DNA of 64,000 bases, from NCBI RefSeq assembly GCF_003096715.1, contig NZ_QEOL01000020.1, forward strand, positions 106,060-170,059. Reading direction: 5' to 3'. This document shows positions 34,660 through 43,700 of the stretch, piece after piece; position 1 is the first letter of the stretch; every line of letters starts with the position of its first letter. Source of the stretch: Paraburkholderia silvatlantica. GTDB taxonomy: Bacteria; Pseudomonadota; Gammaproteobacteria; Burkholderiales; Burkholderiaceae. The translations under genes and the position numbers were made by a program. The notes beneath the pieces were generated by a model, which saw only the letters and a list, made by a program, of their open reading frames with translations, ran no database searches and was not told the origin of the DNA.

Positions 34660-37600
34660 TCAAGCAGCAAGCGCTGCATCGACCGCCGCCAGGTACTGCT
34701 GCAAGCCAGCCTGCCGCAGTACGGTTCGCACGCGCGCAAGCTCGCCTCGCGCGGCTTCGTCCGTAGGCGCCTGCAGGGCGCGTGCGAGCGCGCGTGCGCG
34801 TGCCGCAAAGACCTCGGCCCACGGCAGCGGTTCGCGCCGCGTGTAGTCCTCCAGTGCGTTCGTGTAGCGCAGCATGCCGGCCGGATCGCGGACCGAGAGC
34901 ATCGCCTCGATCGCGTCGCGGTAGAACCAGAGATGGTTGTGGCCGACTGCACCGAGGCGCAGAAGGTCCGCGCCTTCTGCGAGCAGGCGCGCTCGCTCGT
35001 CGTTCTCGTCGACCGCGCAGGCGAGGGCGCTCAGATTCTTCGGCGCGCAGAACTGCGTGCCCACTTCGCGCGAGATCGCAAGCGCCTCGCGCAGCGCCTT
35101 GACGGCTTCGCCGCGGCGCCCGTCGGCGAGCCACACACGTCCCTGCATTTCCAGGTTCTGCGCTTCGAACCGGCGCGCGCCCAATTGCCGGATCACACGC
35201 TTTTCCTGCTCCAGATGGACCTGCATAGCCGGCATATCGCCTAGCTCGTAGCAGGCGAACACGCCGAGCGTCTCGCCCAGCAATTGCGCGCGCGGCTGCC
35301 CGATCAGTTCAGCGGCGCGCACGGCAGCAACGGCGTCTTCGCGCGCCTGCCGCGGCTCGTTCAGATAAATGCGGCTGAAGCCCTGCATCGAACGATTGGC
35401 AACTTCGATCCGGCCGCACCCGTGCTCGCGGCTCAACGCCACGCAATCGCTGAAATGGCGGAACGCGGTTCGCATCCGCCCTTGCGCATACGCGGCATCG
35501 GCGAGGCCGCCGAGCGCGCGGGCCTCGGCCTCCGGCTGGCCCAGGCGCCGCGCGTAGCCGAGCCCGCGTTCGTGTTCGGCGCTGCAGGCATCGATCTTGC
35601 CGAGCGGAAAGTAAAGGTTGCCGCGCAGATAGTGCAGGCTCGCGAGTTCGGCCACCCGGTCGTCGCGCTCTGCGATCCGCTGCGCAGCCTCGAGCAGGTC
35701 CAGCGCTTCGTCGAGACCTTCGCTCACGCGCAGGCCTTCTGCGAGCCCGAGCTGGCAGCGGCACAGACTGGCGTCGTCGGGGGCGGCCGCCAGCGCCGCG
35801 CGCCAGGTCGCCGTCGATCCCGCGATGTCGCCGAGGTCGCGCTGGAGTTCGCCCTTGCAACAGCTGAGGGCGTGGCGGTCCGTTTCTGTCTGCGCGATCT
35901 CGAGGCCCCGCCCGGTGAGGCGCAGCGCGGCCTCGAGCAGATGGGCCGCGCGCTGCGCGAGCGCGGCGGCAAGGTACGCCTGAGGCGCGCGTTCGTCCTC
36001 GGCGCGGTCGAGATGCTGGGCATGCAGCGTGGGGTCGCCCTGCGCGAACCAGTCGGCCGCGCAGCGGTGCAGCTCGCGCCGGCGCGCGCGCAGCAGTGTC
36101 GAATAGGCGCTCTCCTGGATCAGTGCGTGCGCGAACAGGAACTCTTCGCCCTCCGGCAGCACGAGCGCATTGGCGAGCAGGCCGTCGCAGACGTAGCCGG
36201 GGTCGTCGATGAGCCGCCGCAACAACGCGATGCCGAAACGCTGCCCGATCACGGCAGCCGCCTGGAAGGCCAGGCGGTCGCGCGGTGCGAGCCGGTCCAT
36301 CCGCGCGAGCACGAGGCTGCGGATCGAGCCGGGCACGGCATCGCCGCTGCCTTCCTCGGCGTTGCGCAAGAGTTGCTCGAGGAACAGCGGGTTGCCGCCC
36401 GCGCGCTCGATGCAGGCGAGCGCGACACGCTGCGTCGCGTCGATGAAGTTGCCTGCGAGGCTCAGGGCCTCGTCCTGGCGCAAGGGCCCGAGGTCGATCG
36501 TTGCGAACGGGATGTCGCGGCAGCGTGCGCGCCACGCCGCGTCGATCGGATCGCCTTCCACGCGCGAGGTGGTCACGAGCAGGCCCGGGCCGTTGGCGAT
36601 GCCGGAGGCGAAAGCCGAGAGATAGTCGAGCACTTCGGGCTCGGCCCAATGCAGGTCTTCGACGACGATGAGCGTTGGAGCCTGCCTGCACGCATCGCCG
36701 GTCAGTCTCGCCGCGAGCGCCTGTTTGCCGCGCTTGCGCGCGCCGTGGTCCATCGCGTCGTAGAGGGCTCGCCACTCGTCGGCGAGCGGCAGGTCGAGGA
36801 GATCGTGAAGAAACGCGAGCTGCCCGGCCTTGACGATGCCTTCAGCGGCGAGCCGCGCGGCGGCAGCCTGCCGCGCGTCGCTCGATGCGTCGGCTGGCAG
36901 GCCGAGCAGGCTGCCGGCGATCGTGTGCACGGGATCCTGCCCCTTGCCCACGCCGAAATCGAGCACGAGGCCCCGATGGACCTCGAAGCGCTGGGACTGC
37001 GCGTAGCGGCGCATCTCGTCGACGAGCCGCGTCTTGCCGATGCCCGCTTCGCCGCGCACATGGACGACGTGGCCGGCCCGCCTCGCGACGCACGCGCGGA
37101 CGATACCGTGAAACTGTTCGAGTTCGGCCTCTCGTCCGACGAAAAGGCTTTGACCCGCCTTCGCCGATTCGCTCGCCGGGCCGCTCGAAATCGCGCGCAG
37201 CCGCCAGGCGCGCACCGGCGTCTCGATGCCCTTGAAGCGCTGCTCGCCGAGCGCGTCGCAAACGGCGGCGTCGCCGAGTGCGCGCGCGACGTCGTCGGAG
37301 AGCCAGGTCTCGCCGGCCGCCGCCGCGACCTGGAGCCGCGCGGCCAGGTTCACCGGACTGCCGGTCACGGTGTAGTCCCGCGCGTCGACGCAGCCGAGCG
37401 CGCCGGCCACGACCTCGCCGCTCGCAATGCCGATATGGGCCTGCAGCGTCCGCGCCGCCTGCGCGCTCAACTGCGTGAGCGCCTCATGGATGTCGAGCGC
37501 CGCGCGGGCCGCGCGCAGCGTGTCCGTCTCGTGCGCGCGGGGCGCGCCGAACAGCGCCATCACCGCGTCGCCGATATGCCTGTCGGTCGTGCCGCCCCAG

Positions 37601-37974
37601 GCGAGCACGATGCCGTCGACGAGCGCCGTGAAGCGGCCGATCAGCGTGCGCACCTCCTCCGCATCGAGCGTACGCGAGAGCGCGGTGAAGCCGCAGAGAT
37701 CGGCGAAGAGGATCGTGACCTGCCGGCGTTCGTCCGCGGGAATCTCCGGCGCGCCGGGTGCGGCCGGCGCTTGCGCCACCGGCAGAACCGCGGCCGGCGG
37801 ATGGGGCGCGGCGGCAGCGAGGATGCGTTTGCGGTGGCCGAGCGACTGCACCCCGAGCTCGCGCAGATCCGCGTCGGTCAGCTGCGCGAGCAGCGAGAGA
37901 TCGATGTCGTTTGCCGCGAACGCTTGCGCGTACTGCTCGAGTCCCAGTGCGCGCAGCCATTGCCCGATATCCAT
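34660..37974 (-). CDS. SAM domain - class III nucleotide cyclase - AAA ATPase - TPR protein
   Basis: A 1104-residue multidomain protein. Residues 1-52 form a SAM domain (WLRALGLEQYAQAFAANDID). Residues 85-260 are a class III cyclase domain with both metal Asp residues (FAD92L, GD136A) and the transition-state pair Asn209/Arg213 (VNLAAR). Arg132 sits where a purine-specifying Lys is usual. Residues 275-600 form an AAA/STAND ATPase with Walker A GEAGIGKT (308-315) and Walker B LIVVEDLHWAEP. The rest is TPR-like helical repeats. ATG 37974 is chosen because the SAM domain starts there; upstream codons overlap the next gene region. It is divergent from a SulP permease carrying a cyclic-nucleotide-binding domain, suggesting that its product acts on that transporter. 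Confidence 0.92.
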   Translation of the reverse strand: MDIGQWLRALGLEQYAQAFAANDIDLSLLAQLTDADLRELGVQSLGHRKRILAAAAPHPPAAVLPVAQAPAAPGAPEIPADERRQVTILFADLCGFTALSRTLDAEEVRTLIGRFTALVDGIVLAWGGTTDRHIGDAVMALFGAPRAHETDTLRAARAALDIHEALTQLSAQAARTLQAHIGIASGEVVAGALGCVDARDYTVTGSPVNLAARLQVAAAAGETWLSDDVARALGDAAVCDALGEQRFKGIETPVRAWRLRAISSGPASESAKAGQSLFVGREAELEQFHGIVRACVARRAGHVVHVRGEAGIGKTRLVDEMRRYAQSQRFEVHRGLVLDFGVGKGQDPVHTIAGSLLGLPADASSDARQAAAARLAAEGIVKAGQLAFLHDLLDLPLADEWRALYDAMDHGARKRGKQALAARLTGDACRQAPTLIVVEDLHWAEPEVLDYLSAFASGIANGPGLLVTTSRVEGDPIDAAWRARCRDIPFATIDLGPLRQDEALSLAGNFIDATQRVALACIERAGGNPLFLEQLLRNAEEGSGDAVPGSIRSLVLARMDRLAPRDRLAFQAAAVIGQRFGIALLRRLIDDPGYVCDGLLANALVLPEGEEFLFAHALIQESAYSTLLRARRRELHRCAADWFAQGDPTLHAQHLDRAEDERAPQAYLAAALAQRAAHLLEAALRLTGRGLEIAQTETDRHALSCCKGELQRDLGDIAGSTATWRAALAAAPDDASLCRCQLGLAEGLRVSEGLDEALDLLEAAQRIAERDDRVAELASLHYLRGNLYFPLGKIDACSAEHERGLGYARRLGQPEAEARALGGLADAAYAQGRMRTAFRHFSDCVALSREHGCGRIEVANRSMQGFSRIYLNEPRQAREDAVAAVRAAELIGQPRAQLLGETLGVFACYELGDMPAMQVHLEQEKRVIRQLGARRFEAQNLEMQGRVWLADGRRGEAVKALREALAISREVGTQFCAPKNLSALACAVDENDERARLLAEGADLLRLGAVGHNHLWFYRDAIEAMLSVRDPAGMLRYTNALEDYTRREPLPWAEVFAARARALARALQAPTDEAARGELARVRTVLRQAGLQQYLAAVDAALAA

Positions 37975-38108
37975 GTGCGCCGCCTGGATCCCATGCCGGT
38001 TGCCTGATGCGAACCGCCCCGAGCCCGTCGGGGATCGTGCCGGTGAATATTCAGTGTAGGCGCGCGCCACGGGCCGCGTATGGCCGGGTTTGCGTCGGGT
38101 TTGTCTGT

Positions 38109-38137
38109 TTGACGCCTTTCGATCGCAGACGGATACT
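38109..38137 (+). promoter_or_regulatory. Sigma-70-like promoter for the SulP gene
   Basis: TTGACG (38109-38114) and GATACT (38132-38137) are separated by exactly 17 bases. They lie about 45 bases upstream of the GTG start. The -35 match is strong and the -10 match moderate. Confidence 0.55.
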
Positions 38138-38181
38138 GGATCGCTCCCCATCGCGCCTCGCGCATTCCACCGGGAATTCAC

Positions 38182-40410
38182 GTGAAGCCGGGCAAGACCG
38201 TTACCGCCGCCGAGGTCCCGCCGCGCTCGCGCGTCGCGGCGCTGCCCGGCGATCTGGCGGCCGGCGCGGTGTCGGCGCTCGTCATGCTGTGCTACGCGAT
38301 GAGCCTCGGCACGCTGATCTTCAGCGCCGATCTTGCCCGCTACGCCATGCTCGGCGTGCCCACCGCGCTCGTCAGCTGTGTCGTCACGGCGCTCGTGACT
38401 GCCTTGACGAGTTCGATGCGCCTGAACATCGGCGGCCCCGACAGCAATGCGGCGGCGTTTCTCGCGGGCGTGGCGGCGGGCGTCGCGAGCAGCGTGCGTG
38501 CGGATGGCGGTTCCCCGCAAACGCTGCTGCTCACCGTGCTGATCGCCATCGCACTTTGTTCGCTCGTGACCGGCATCGTGCTCTACGCGATCGGTTCCTC
38601 GAAGCGCAGCCGCTCGCTGCAGTTCCTGCCTTACCCGGTCCTCGGCGGTTTCCTCGCCGGCACGGGCTATCTGCTCCTCGCCGGCGCGTTTCGCGTCATG
38701 ACGGGCGCGTCGCTGCAATGGCATACGCTCGCATTGTTGACGCATCTTCACTGGCTCGCATGGCTTCCTGCGCTCGTGGTAGGCGTGCTGGCCACGATCC
38801 TGATGCGCAGCTGGAAGCACGTTGCCGCGCTGCCGCTCACGCTGGCCTTCGGCATCGTTCTTTTCTACGTTCTGCTACACGCCGCGGGCCTGTCGATCGA
38901 CGCAGCGCGCGCCATGGGGCTGCTGTTGCCGCGCGCGGCGCTGCGGCTCACCGGGCTGCCGGAGCTGCACCTGCGCGCGCAGCCCGGGCTGGCAGGCATC
39001 GACTGGACGGCGATCGCCGCACACCTTCCTGAGAGCCTCGTGGTCACCTCGGTTTCCGCGCTCACGATCCTGATGAATTCGACGGCGATCGGCGCGGCGA
39101 CGGGCGAGGAAGTCGATCTCAATCGCGAGATGCGGGCCGCGGGCCTCGCCAATCTCGCGAGCGGGCTGCTGGGCGGAATGGTCGGTTATCAGTCGTTCAA
39201 CCGCTCGATGCTCAACGCGCGCGTGGGCGCGACGAGCCGGATGGCGGGCGTGTTCGCCTCGCTCGCGTGCCTCGTCGTGCTGGCTGCGTCGCCCGGTTTC
39301 GTCGCGCTCTTTCCCGTGCCGGTGCTCGTCGGCCTCCAGCTTTTCATGGGGCTGCGCCTCATGGTGCATTGGGTGGTCGGCGCCTGGGCGAAGCTCGCCT
39401 GGTACGAGTATCTGCTCGTGCCCGTGATTCTGGGCACGATCGCCGCCTGGGGCGTGCTCATCGGCGTGGCCGTGGGCGTGATTGCCGCGTGCGTGATGTT
39501 CACGCTGCTCTATGGCCGCGTGAGCTGCATACGCATGGCGTTCGACCTTCGCAGCCGGACTTCGAATGTCGAGCGCAACATCGAGGAAACCGAAGCGTTA
39601 CGCGGGCTCGGCGCGCAGGTGTGCGGCATGTGCCTGCAGGGGTTTCTTTTTTTCGGCACGGCCAATTCGATCCTCCAGCGCATACGCGAGCGCCTCGCCG
39701 TGCGCGATCCGGTGCGGGTTCGATTCGTCGTACTTGATTTCGCGGCGACCCAGGGCATCGACGCTTCGGTATCGATCAGCTTCGTCAAGCTGCGGCAACT
39801 CTGCGCGACGATGGACGCGGACCTGATCCTGACCGCGCTGCCGCCGCGCTCGCGCGATCTGCTGACGAAAACCGGCACGCTCAATCTGCGGATTCGCGAA
39901 TTCGGCACGCTCGATTCGGGCCTGGAATGGATCGAAGACCAACTGCTCGCGTCGAGCGCGCTCGCGCCGAAGCCTGGTGACGACCTCAACGCACTGCTCG
40001 CGCCGCATTTCACGGCCGGCGCGCTGAACACGCTCTCGACGCGGCTCGACGTGCGGGATCTGCAGGCGGGCCAGGCGTTGTTTCTTCGCGGGGACCCGGG
40101 CGACGCGCTGTACATCATCGAGCGCGGGCGGGTCGCCGTTTCGCTGCCGCTCGGAAACGGGCGGTCGGTGCGCGTGCGCGTTTGCCTGCCCGGCACGGTC
40201 ATCGGGGAAATGGCCGTATACACGCAGCAGCCGCGCAGCGCGGACGTGTTCGCCGAAGTGCCGACACGGGTGCGCCGGCTGTCGCTGGCCGCGCTCGTTG
40301 CGCTCGAGCAGGACGACCCCGCGGCCGCCCAGCAGTTTCATCGCTTTCTGGTGAAGGTCATTGCGTCGCGCCTCGCCCTTGCCACGGAGGCCCTGCGCGC
40401 GGCCTACTGA
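38182..40410 (+). CDS. SulP-family anion permease with STAS and cyclic-nucleotide-binding domains
   Basis: A 742-residue protein. Residues 20-445 form the SulP/SLC26 membrane domain (PGDLAAGAVSALVMLCYAMS, SMRLNIGGPDSNAAAFLAG and later NRSMLNARVGATSRMAG). Residues 460-590 form a STAS domain with FVVLDFAATQGIDASVSI. Residues 610-735 form a CAP/cNMP-binding domain with the phosphate-binding cassette GEMAVYTQQPRSADV, including Gly675, Glu676 and Arg685-Ser-Ala. Those intact residues imply real cyclic-nucleotide binding. The GTG start at 38182 has CGGGA upstream and a promoter at 38109-38137. It is divergent from a class III nucleotide cyclase; ligand-gated anion transport is inferred. The anion could be sulfate, bicarbonate or a dicarboxylate. 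Confidence 0.9.
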   Translation: MKPGKTVTAAEVPPRSRVAALPGDLAAGAVSALVMLCYAMSLGTLIFSADLARYAMLGVPTALVSCVVTALVTALTSSMRLNIGGPDSNAAAFLAGVAAGVASSVRADGGSPQTLLLTVLIAIALCSLVTGIVLYAIGSSKRSRSLQFLPYPVLGGFLAGTGYLLLAGAFRVMTGASLQWHTLALLTHLHWLAWLPALVVGVLATILMRSWKHVAALPLTLAFGIVLFYVLLHAAGLSIDAARAMGLLLPRAALRLTGLPELHLRAQPGLAGIDWTAIAAHLPESLVVTSVSALTILMNSTAIGAATGEEVDLNREMRAAGLANLASGLLGGMVGYQSFNRSMLNARVGATSRMAGVFASLACLVVLAASPGFVALFPVPVLVGLQLFMGLRLMVHWVVGAWAKLAWYEYLLVPVILGTIAAWGVLIGVAVGVIAACVMFTLLYGRVSCIRMAFDLRSRTSNVERNIEETEALRGLGAQVCGMCLQGFLFFGTANSILQRIRERLAVRDPVRVRFVVLDFAATQGIDASVSISFVKLRQLCATMDADLILTALPPRSRDLLTKTGTLNLRIREFGTLDSGLEWIEDQLLASSALAPKPGDDLNALLAPHFTAGALNTLSTRLDVRDLQAGQALFLRGDPGDALYIIERGRVAVSLPLGNGRSVRVRVCLPGTVIGEMAVYTQQPRSADVFAEVPTRVRRLSLAALVALEQDDPAAAQQFHRFLVKVIASRLALATEALRAAY

Positions 40411-40428
40411 GCAGGAGGGGGGCTCGCG

Positions 40429-41790
40429 TCAGACCGAATTGTGCGGTGCGTCTTGCAGACCTCGCGCCGCGACGCGTTCTGTCACACCTTCATGCGGATG
40501 ATCGTCAAGCGATATCCGCGACGTCTCCGGCAAGGCCATCCCGCCAACCAGTGCGAGCAGCGAGACGGCGATCAGGTAGAAAGCGGGCGAGATGCTGTTG
40601 CCCGTCGACTCGATCAGCCAGGTGGCTACGAGCGGCGCCGTGCCGCCAAAGATCGTATAGGCCAGGTTGTAGGTGATCGCTGAAGCGGTATAACGCGTTC
40701 GGGTCGGAAAGACTTCGGAGAGCAGTGCCGCCGTGACCACGCCCGAGAGGACCGCGCCGAGCGCGAGCATGCACGCGCCGGCAATCGCGGATCGAAAATC
40801 GCCTGAGCCTCCCAGCGCGAAAGAAGGGTACACCGCGGCGATCAGGATGGCGCATGCCGTGAAGACGGTTTTCCGTCTTCCCACTGCGTCCGAGTAGAGG
40901 CCGGCAAGCGGACAGATGGCCGCGGCGAATACGAGTGCGACGACCGTCACCCATAACGCGCTGGCCCGGCCTAGATGACCGACGACCTGCAGATACGTCG
41001 CAAAGTAGGTCGTGAAAGTATAGAAGGAGAGCGCAGTCACGGACACGAAGGCACCCAGGCGCACGATCGCGCTTGCCTGGGTCCTGAGCGTTTCGCGCAG
41101 TGGAGCGTGTGCCAGGTCGTGATCGTGTTCGACTGCGGCGAATGCCGGCGTTTCGCCAAGGCGCGTGCGCAGATACAGTCCGACGAGGCCGATAGGCGCC
41201 GCAGCGATGAACGGAATTCTCCAGCCCCAACTGCTCATTGCCTCTGGCGAGAGCGCGGCGTCGAGCGCGGATGCCACCACTGCGGCGCTCGCGAACGACA
41301 GGAACGTGGAGACCGGGAGAAAGCTGCCGTAGCGCGCGCGCTGGTGCTTCGGCGCATGTTCCATCAGATACGCGCAGGCGCCCGCGTACTCGCCGCCGGC
41401 GGAAAAACCTTGCACGCAGCGCACGATCGCGAGCAGCAAGGGGGCGAGCACGCCCACCGATGCGTAGGTCGGCAGGAAGCCGATGACCGTTGTTGCACCG
41501 GCCATGATGAGGATGGTCAGTGCAAGCGTTTTCTTGCGGCCCACCCGGTCTCCCACCACGCCGAAAAAGATGCCGCCGAGCGGCCTGAATGCAAAGGCGA
41601 CCGCGAAAACCGCGAAGGTCTTCATCAACGCGATCGCCGGGTCGCCGTTCGGGAAGAACTGGCGCGTCAGCAGTGTCGCCAGAAATCCGTACACGGCGAA
41701 GTCGAACCATTCGACAAAATTGCCTACCGCAGCGGCAACGATCACCTTGCGAAGCGTCTTCGGGTCCACTTCGGGCTGATACGCTTTCAT
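40429..41790 (-). CDS. MFS transporter, metabolite:H+ symporter (MHS) type
   Basis: A 453-residue 12-segment transporter with MHS signatures: AAVGNFVEWFDFAVYGFLAT in segment 1, FRPLGGIFFGVVGDRVGRKK in the segment 2-3 loop, and VRCVQGFSAGGEYAGACAYL in segment 4. Relatives include ProP and alpha-ketoglutarate, citrate and shikimate permeases. It converges on the SulP gene with only an 18-base gap and has no catabolic partner, so the substrate cannot be guessed. The C-terminal tail (DDHPHEGVTERVAARG) is polar and lacks the ProP coiled coil. Confidence 0.9.
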   Translation of the reverse strand: MKAYQPEVDPKTLRKVIVAAAVGNFVEWFDFAVYGFLATLLTRQFFPNGDPAIALMKTFAVFAVAFAFRPLGGIFFGVVGDRVGRKKTLALTILIMAGATTVIGFLPTYASVGVLAPLLLAIVRCVQGFSAGGEYAGACAYLMEHAPKHQRARYGSFLPVSTFLSFASAAVVASALDAALSPEAMSSWGWRIPFIAAAPIGLVGLYLRTRLGETPAFAAVEHDHDLAHAPLRETLRTQASAIVRLGAFVSVTALSFYTFTTYFATYLQVVGHLGRASALWVTVVALVFAAAICPLAGLYSDAVGRRKTVFTACAILIAAVYPSFALGGSGDFRSAIAGACMLALGAVLSGVVTAALLSEVFPTRTRYTASAITYNLAYTIFGGTAPLVATWLIESTGNSISPAFYLIAVSLLALVGGMALPETSRISLDDHPHEGVTERVAARGLQDAPHNSV

Positions 41791-42058
41791 TGTCTGGCCG
41801 TCCCTTGTGCGTTGAAAAAGGCGTGCGTCTCGCCCCGAATGGCGAAGCCATGAGAGGCGAGCGGTTCAAGGCTGAAGTCGCACGGTGATGATGTGCACAG
41901 TTAATGCGACCAGAAATGTCGCTCCTAGAACGAAGCCGACATGGTGACGCGCTGGAAGCGACATCGAAATGTGCTGTCGCGCGAAGGCAAGACAACGTCG
42001 CTTTTCGAACGGCTTCTCGGCTGCGCAAAAGTGCGCATTCCCGCACGGAGGGCGACGC

Positions 42059-42604
42059 CTATTCGGCGGGAGCCGGCTGAACGCTAATTTCTGGTTGAGG
42101 TTCGCCGGGCATCAGCGACGCGGGCGCGACGTCTTCTTCCGGCGCCGGCGCGGCGGTTTGAACGGCGGGCGGCGGGACGCTCTTGACCACGACGGGTGCC
42201 TCGGAGACCGGCGCGGGCGCGCTGGGCTGCGCGCTATGGGCGCCGGTCATGCCCGTGCCGACGTTCGAACTCGTGGTGTTCGCGCTTTTGAGCAGACCGT
42301 GCGAATCGAACAGGAACACGGCCGCGGAGGAGTGGGTGTCGGCGCCGGCGACCAGCGAACCGATGAACGGGATATAGCTTTCCGGGTGCGGCCTCGACGC
42401 CACGTAGGTGTAGACGAGCAGCGTCGAGCCATCGTCCAGCGCGGTCTCGACCGATGCCGGACCGAGCGCGGTGATCACGTCCTGCAGTGTCGTTACGCCG
42501 TGCCTGAAGTTTGCCATCTGCTCGGGCCTGACCTCGACACCGGCCGTCACGCAGCCGGCGAGCAGTGCGCCGCACAGCAGCCCGGTGACCACTTCGCGCT
42601 TCAT
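42059..42604 (-). CDS. Lipoprotein with BamE/SmpA-like fold and Pro/Ala-rich tail
   Basis: A 181-residue lipoprotein. The signal peptide ends in the lipobox LLAGC (Cys18). Residues 25-105 look like a BamE/OmlA-type domain: FRHGVTTLQDVITALGPAS followed by STLLVYTYVASRPHP. From about 118 on it is Pro/Ala/Val-rich and probably disordered. It is too long and too diverged to be the housekeeping BamE. It follows rcoM on the same strand with 76 bases between; a link to CO oxidation is not evident. Confidence 0.8.
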   Translation of the reverse strand: MKREVVTGLLCGALLAGCVTAGVEVRPEQMANFRHGVTTLQDVITALGPASVETALDDGSTLLVYTYVASRPHPESYIPFIGSLVAGADTHSSAAVFLFDSHGLLKSANTTSSNVGTGMTGAHSAQPSAPAPVSEAPVVVKSVPPPAVQTAAPAPEEDVAPASLMPGEPQPEISVQPAPAE

Positions 42605-42680
42605 GTCGCCTCGCCCCCTGATACATGAATTCTAGGACGAAGGAGACGGGTTGGCAGAAGTCAAGCGGTCGGCGCCTGCC

Positions 42681-43496
42681 TCAAACCACGCCGAGCCACT
42701 CTTTCAGTTGTGCGGCGCGTGAGCGGCTCACCGGCACGACGCTGCGTTCGCCGTCGTCCATCACGAGGTTCACGCTGTCGTCGGCTTTGACGAGTTCGGC
42801 CGCGTACGGCAGGTTGACGATGTGGCTGCGATGCACGCGCAAAAACGTATTGCTGTCGAGCCGCAGTTCGAGGTCCGCAAGCGACAGGTTGGAGAGGTAG
42901 CGATCGTCCTTCGTGACGATCGTCGTGTAGTGGCCGTCGCCCTGGAAGCGCACGACGTCCTTCAGGTCGATCAGCATCACGCGGTTCTTGCGGTACACCG
43001 GAATCTTGAAGAGCCGCCGCGGCGGCGTGGGCGCGCCGGCGAGCGACTGAGCCGGCGGCTCGGCCGACGGCTCGGTCGTGAGGTCGGTGAGGTCGTAGAA
43101 AATCATGCAGGTGCCGCACGCGCCATTCATGTCCGACATGCTGGACACCTTGAGCATGAGAATGCGGTCGGGAATGTTGATCATCATGGCAACCGGCGGC
43201 GGCGACTTCACGGGGCAGCCGCCGGCGTCGCGCGACTGCAGCAGGAAGCGCAGCTTGTCGCGGCTTTTTGCCGGGTGCAACTGCACGACGTCGATGCCGA
43301 ACAGCTTGTCCTGGGCCACGCCCAGCGACTGCTCGCCCGCCGGTCCGAGAATCTGCAGCGCGACGTCGTTGAACGCGCTGACGCGCCCCTGTGCGTCGAG
43401 CCACACCACGCCCGGATTGAACTGCTCGAGGCGGTGCTGAAAAGTCTCGGCGCGGCGCGCGTCGGTGGACGGCATGGCGTGCTCGAACGGTTTCAT
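42681..43496 (-). CDS. rcoM: RcoM-type CO-sensing transcriptional regulator (haem PAS + LytTR)
   Basis: A 271-residue single-component regulator. Residues 20-140 form a PAS domain and 163-271 a LytTR DNA-binding domain (FLRVHRSHIVNL, VVPVSRSRAAQL). The haem ligands described for Paraburkholderia xenovorans RcoM are His74, Met104 and Cys94. Here the same numbers hold: His74 in VQLHPAK, Cys94 in AGGCPVK and Met104 in VAMMIN. Known RcoM proteins bind CO at ferrous haem and activate cox genes. GGGGAG lies nine bases before ATG 43496. It is divergent from coxMSL, which is its expected target. Confidence 0.95.
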   Translation of the reverse strand: MKPFEHAMPSTDARRAETFQHRLEQFNPGVVWLDAQGRVSAFNDVALQILGPAGEQSLGVAQDKLFGIDVVQLHPAKSRDKLRFLLQSRDAGGCPVKSPPPVAMMINIPDRILMLKVSSMSDMNGACGTCMIFYDLTDLTTEPSAEPPAQSLAGAPTPPRRLFKIPVYRKNRVMLIDLKDVVRFQGDGHYTTIVTKDDRYLSNLSLADLELRLDSNTFLRVHRSHIVNLPYAAELVKADDSVNLVMDDGERSVVPVSRSRAAQLKEWLGVV

Positions 43497-43650
43497 CCAG
43501 GGTTCTCCCCGATGCGGCGGCGGCGTTGTGCGCGGCGTCTGCGGCGGCGGGACGCTGCCTCAGTTTTATGTCCTTTCCCCTTTTCACGCAAGTTTTCCGG
43601 CGCCCGGCGCAGCCACGCCGCCATTCGAGAAAGCCCGTTGAATTGCTGCG

Positions 43651-43681
43651 TTGCATTGTGAAATGCTGAACTTCAATGCAA
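43651..43681. promoter_or_regulatory. Palindrome upstream of coxM, candidate regulator site
   Basis: TTGCATTG (43651-43658) and CAATGCAA (43674-43681) form a perfect 8-bp dyad around a 15-base spacer that contains further partial symmetry. It ends only eight bases before the coxM ribosome binding site, in the 204-base gap between rcoM and coxM. It could be a CO-regulated operator or a leader hairpin. I could not line it up clearly with the direct-repeat sites reported for RcoM. Confidence 0.45.
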
Positions 43682-43700
43682 TGACAACAAGGTGACCAGT

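Noticed and set aside
37975..38820. N-terminal extension of the cyclase protein to 38820
   Set aside because: It reads antisense to the SulP gene and consists of Arg/Glu/His-rich shadow sequence. The SAM domain begins at the chosen ATG.
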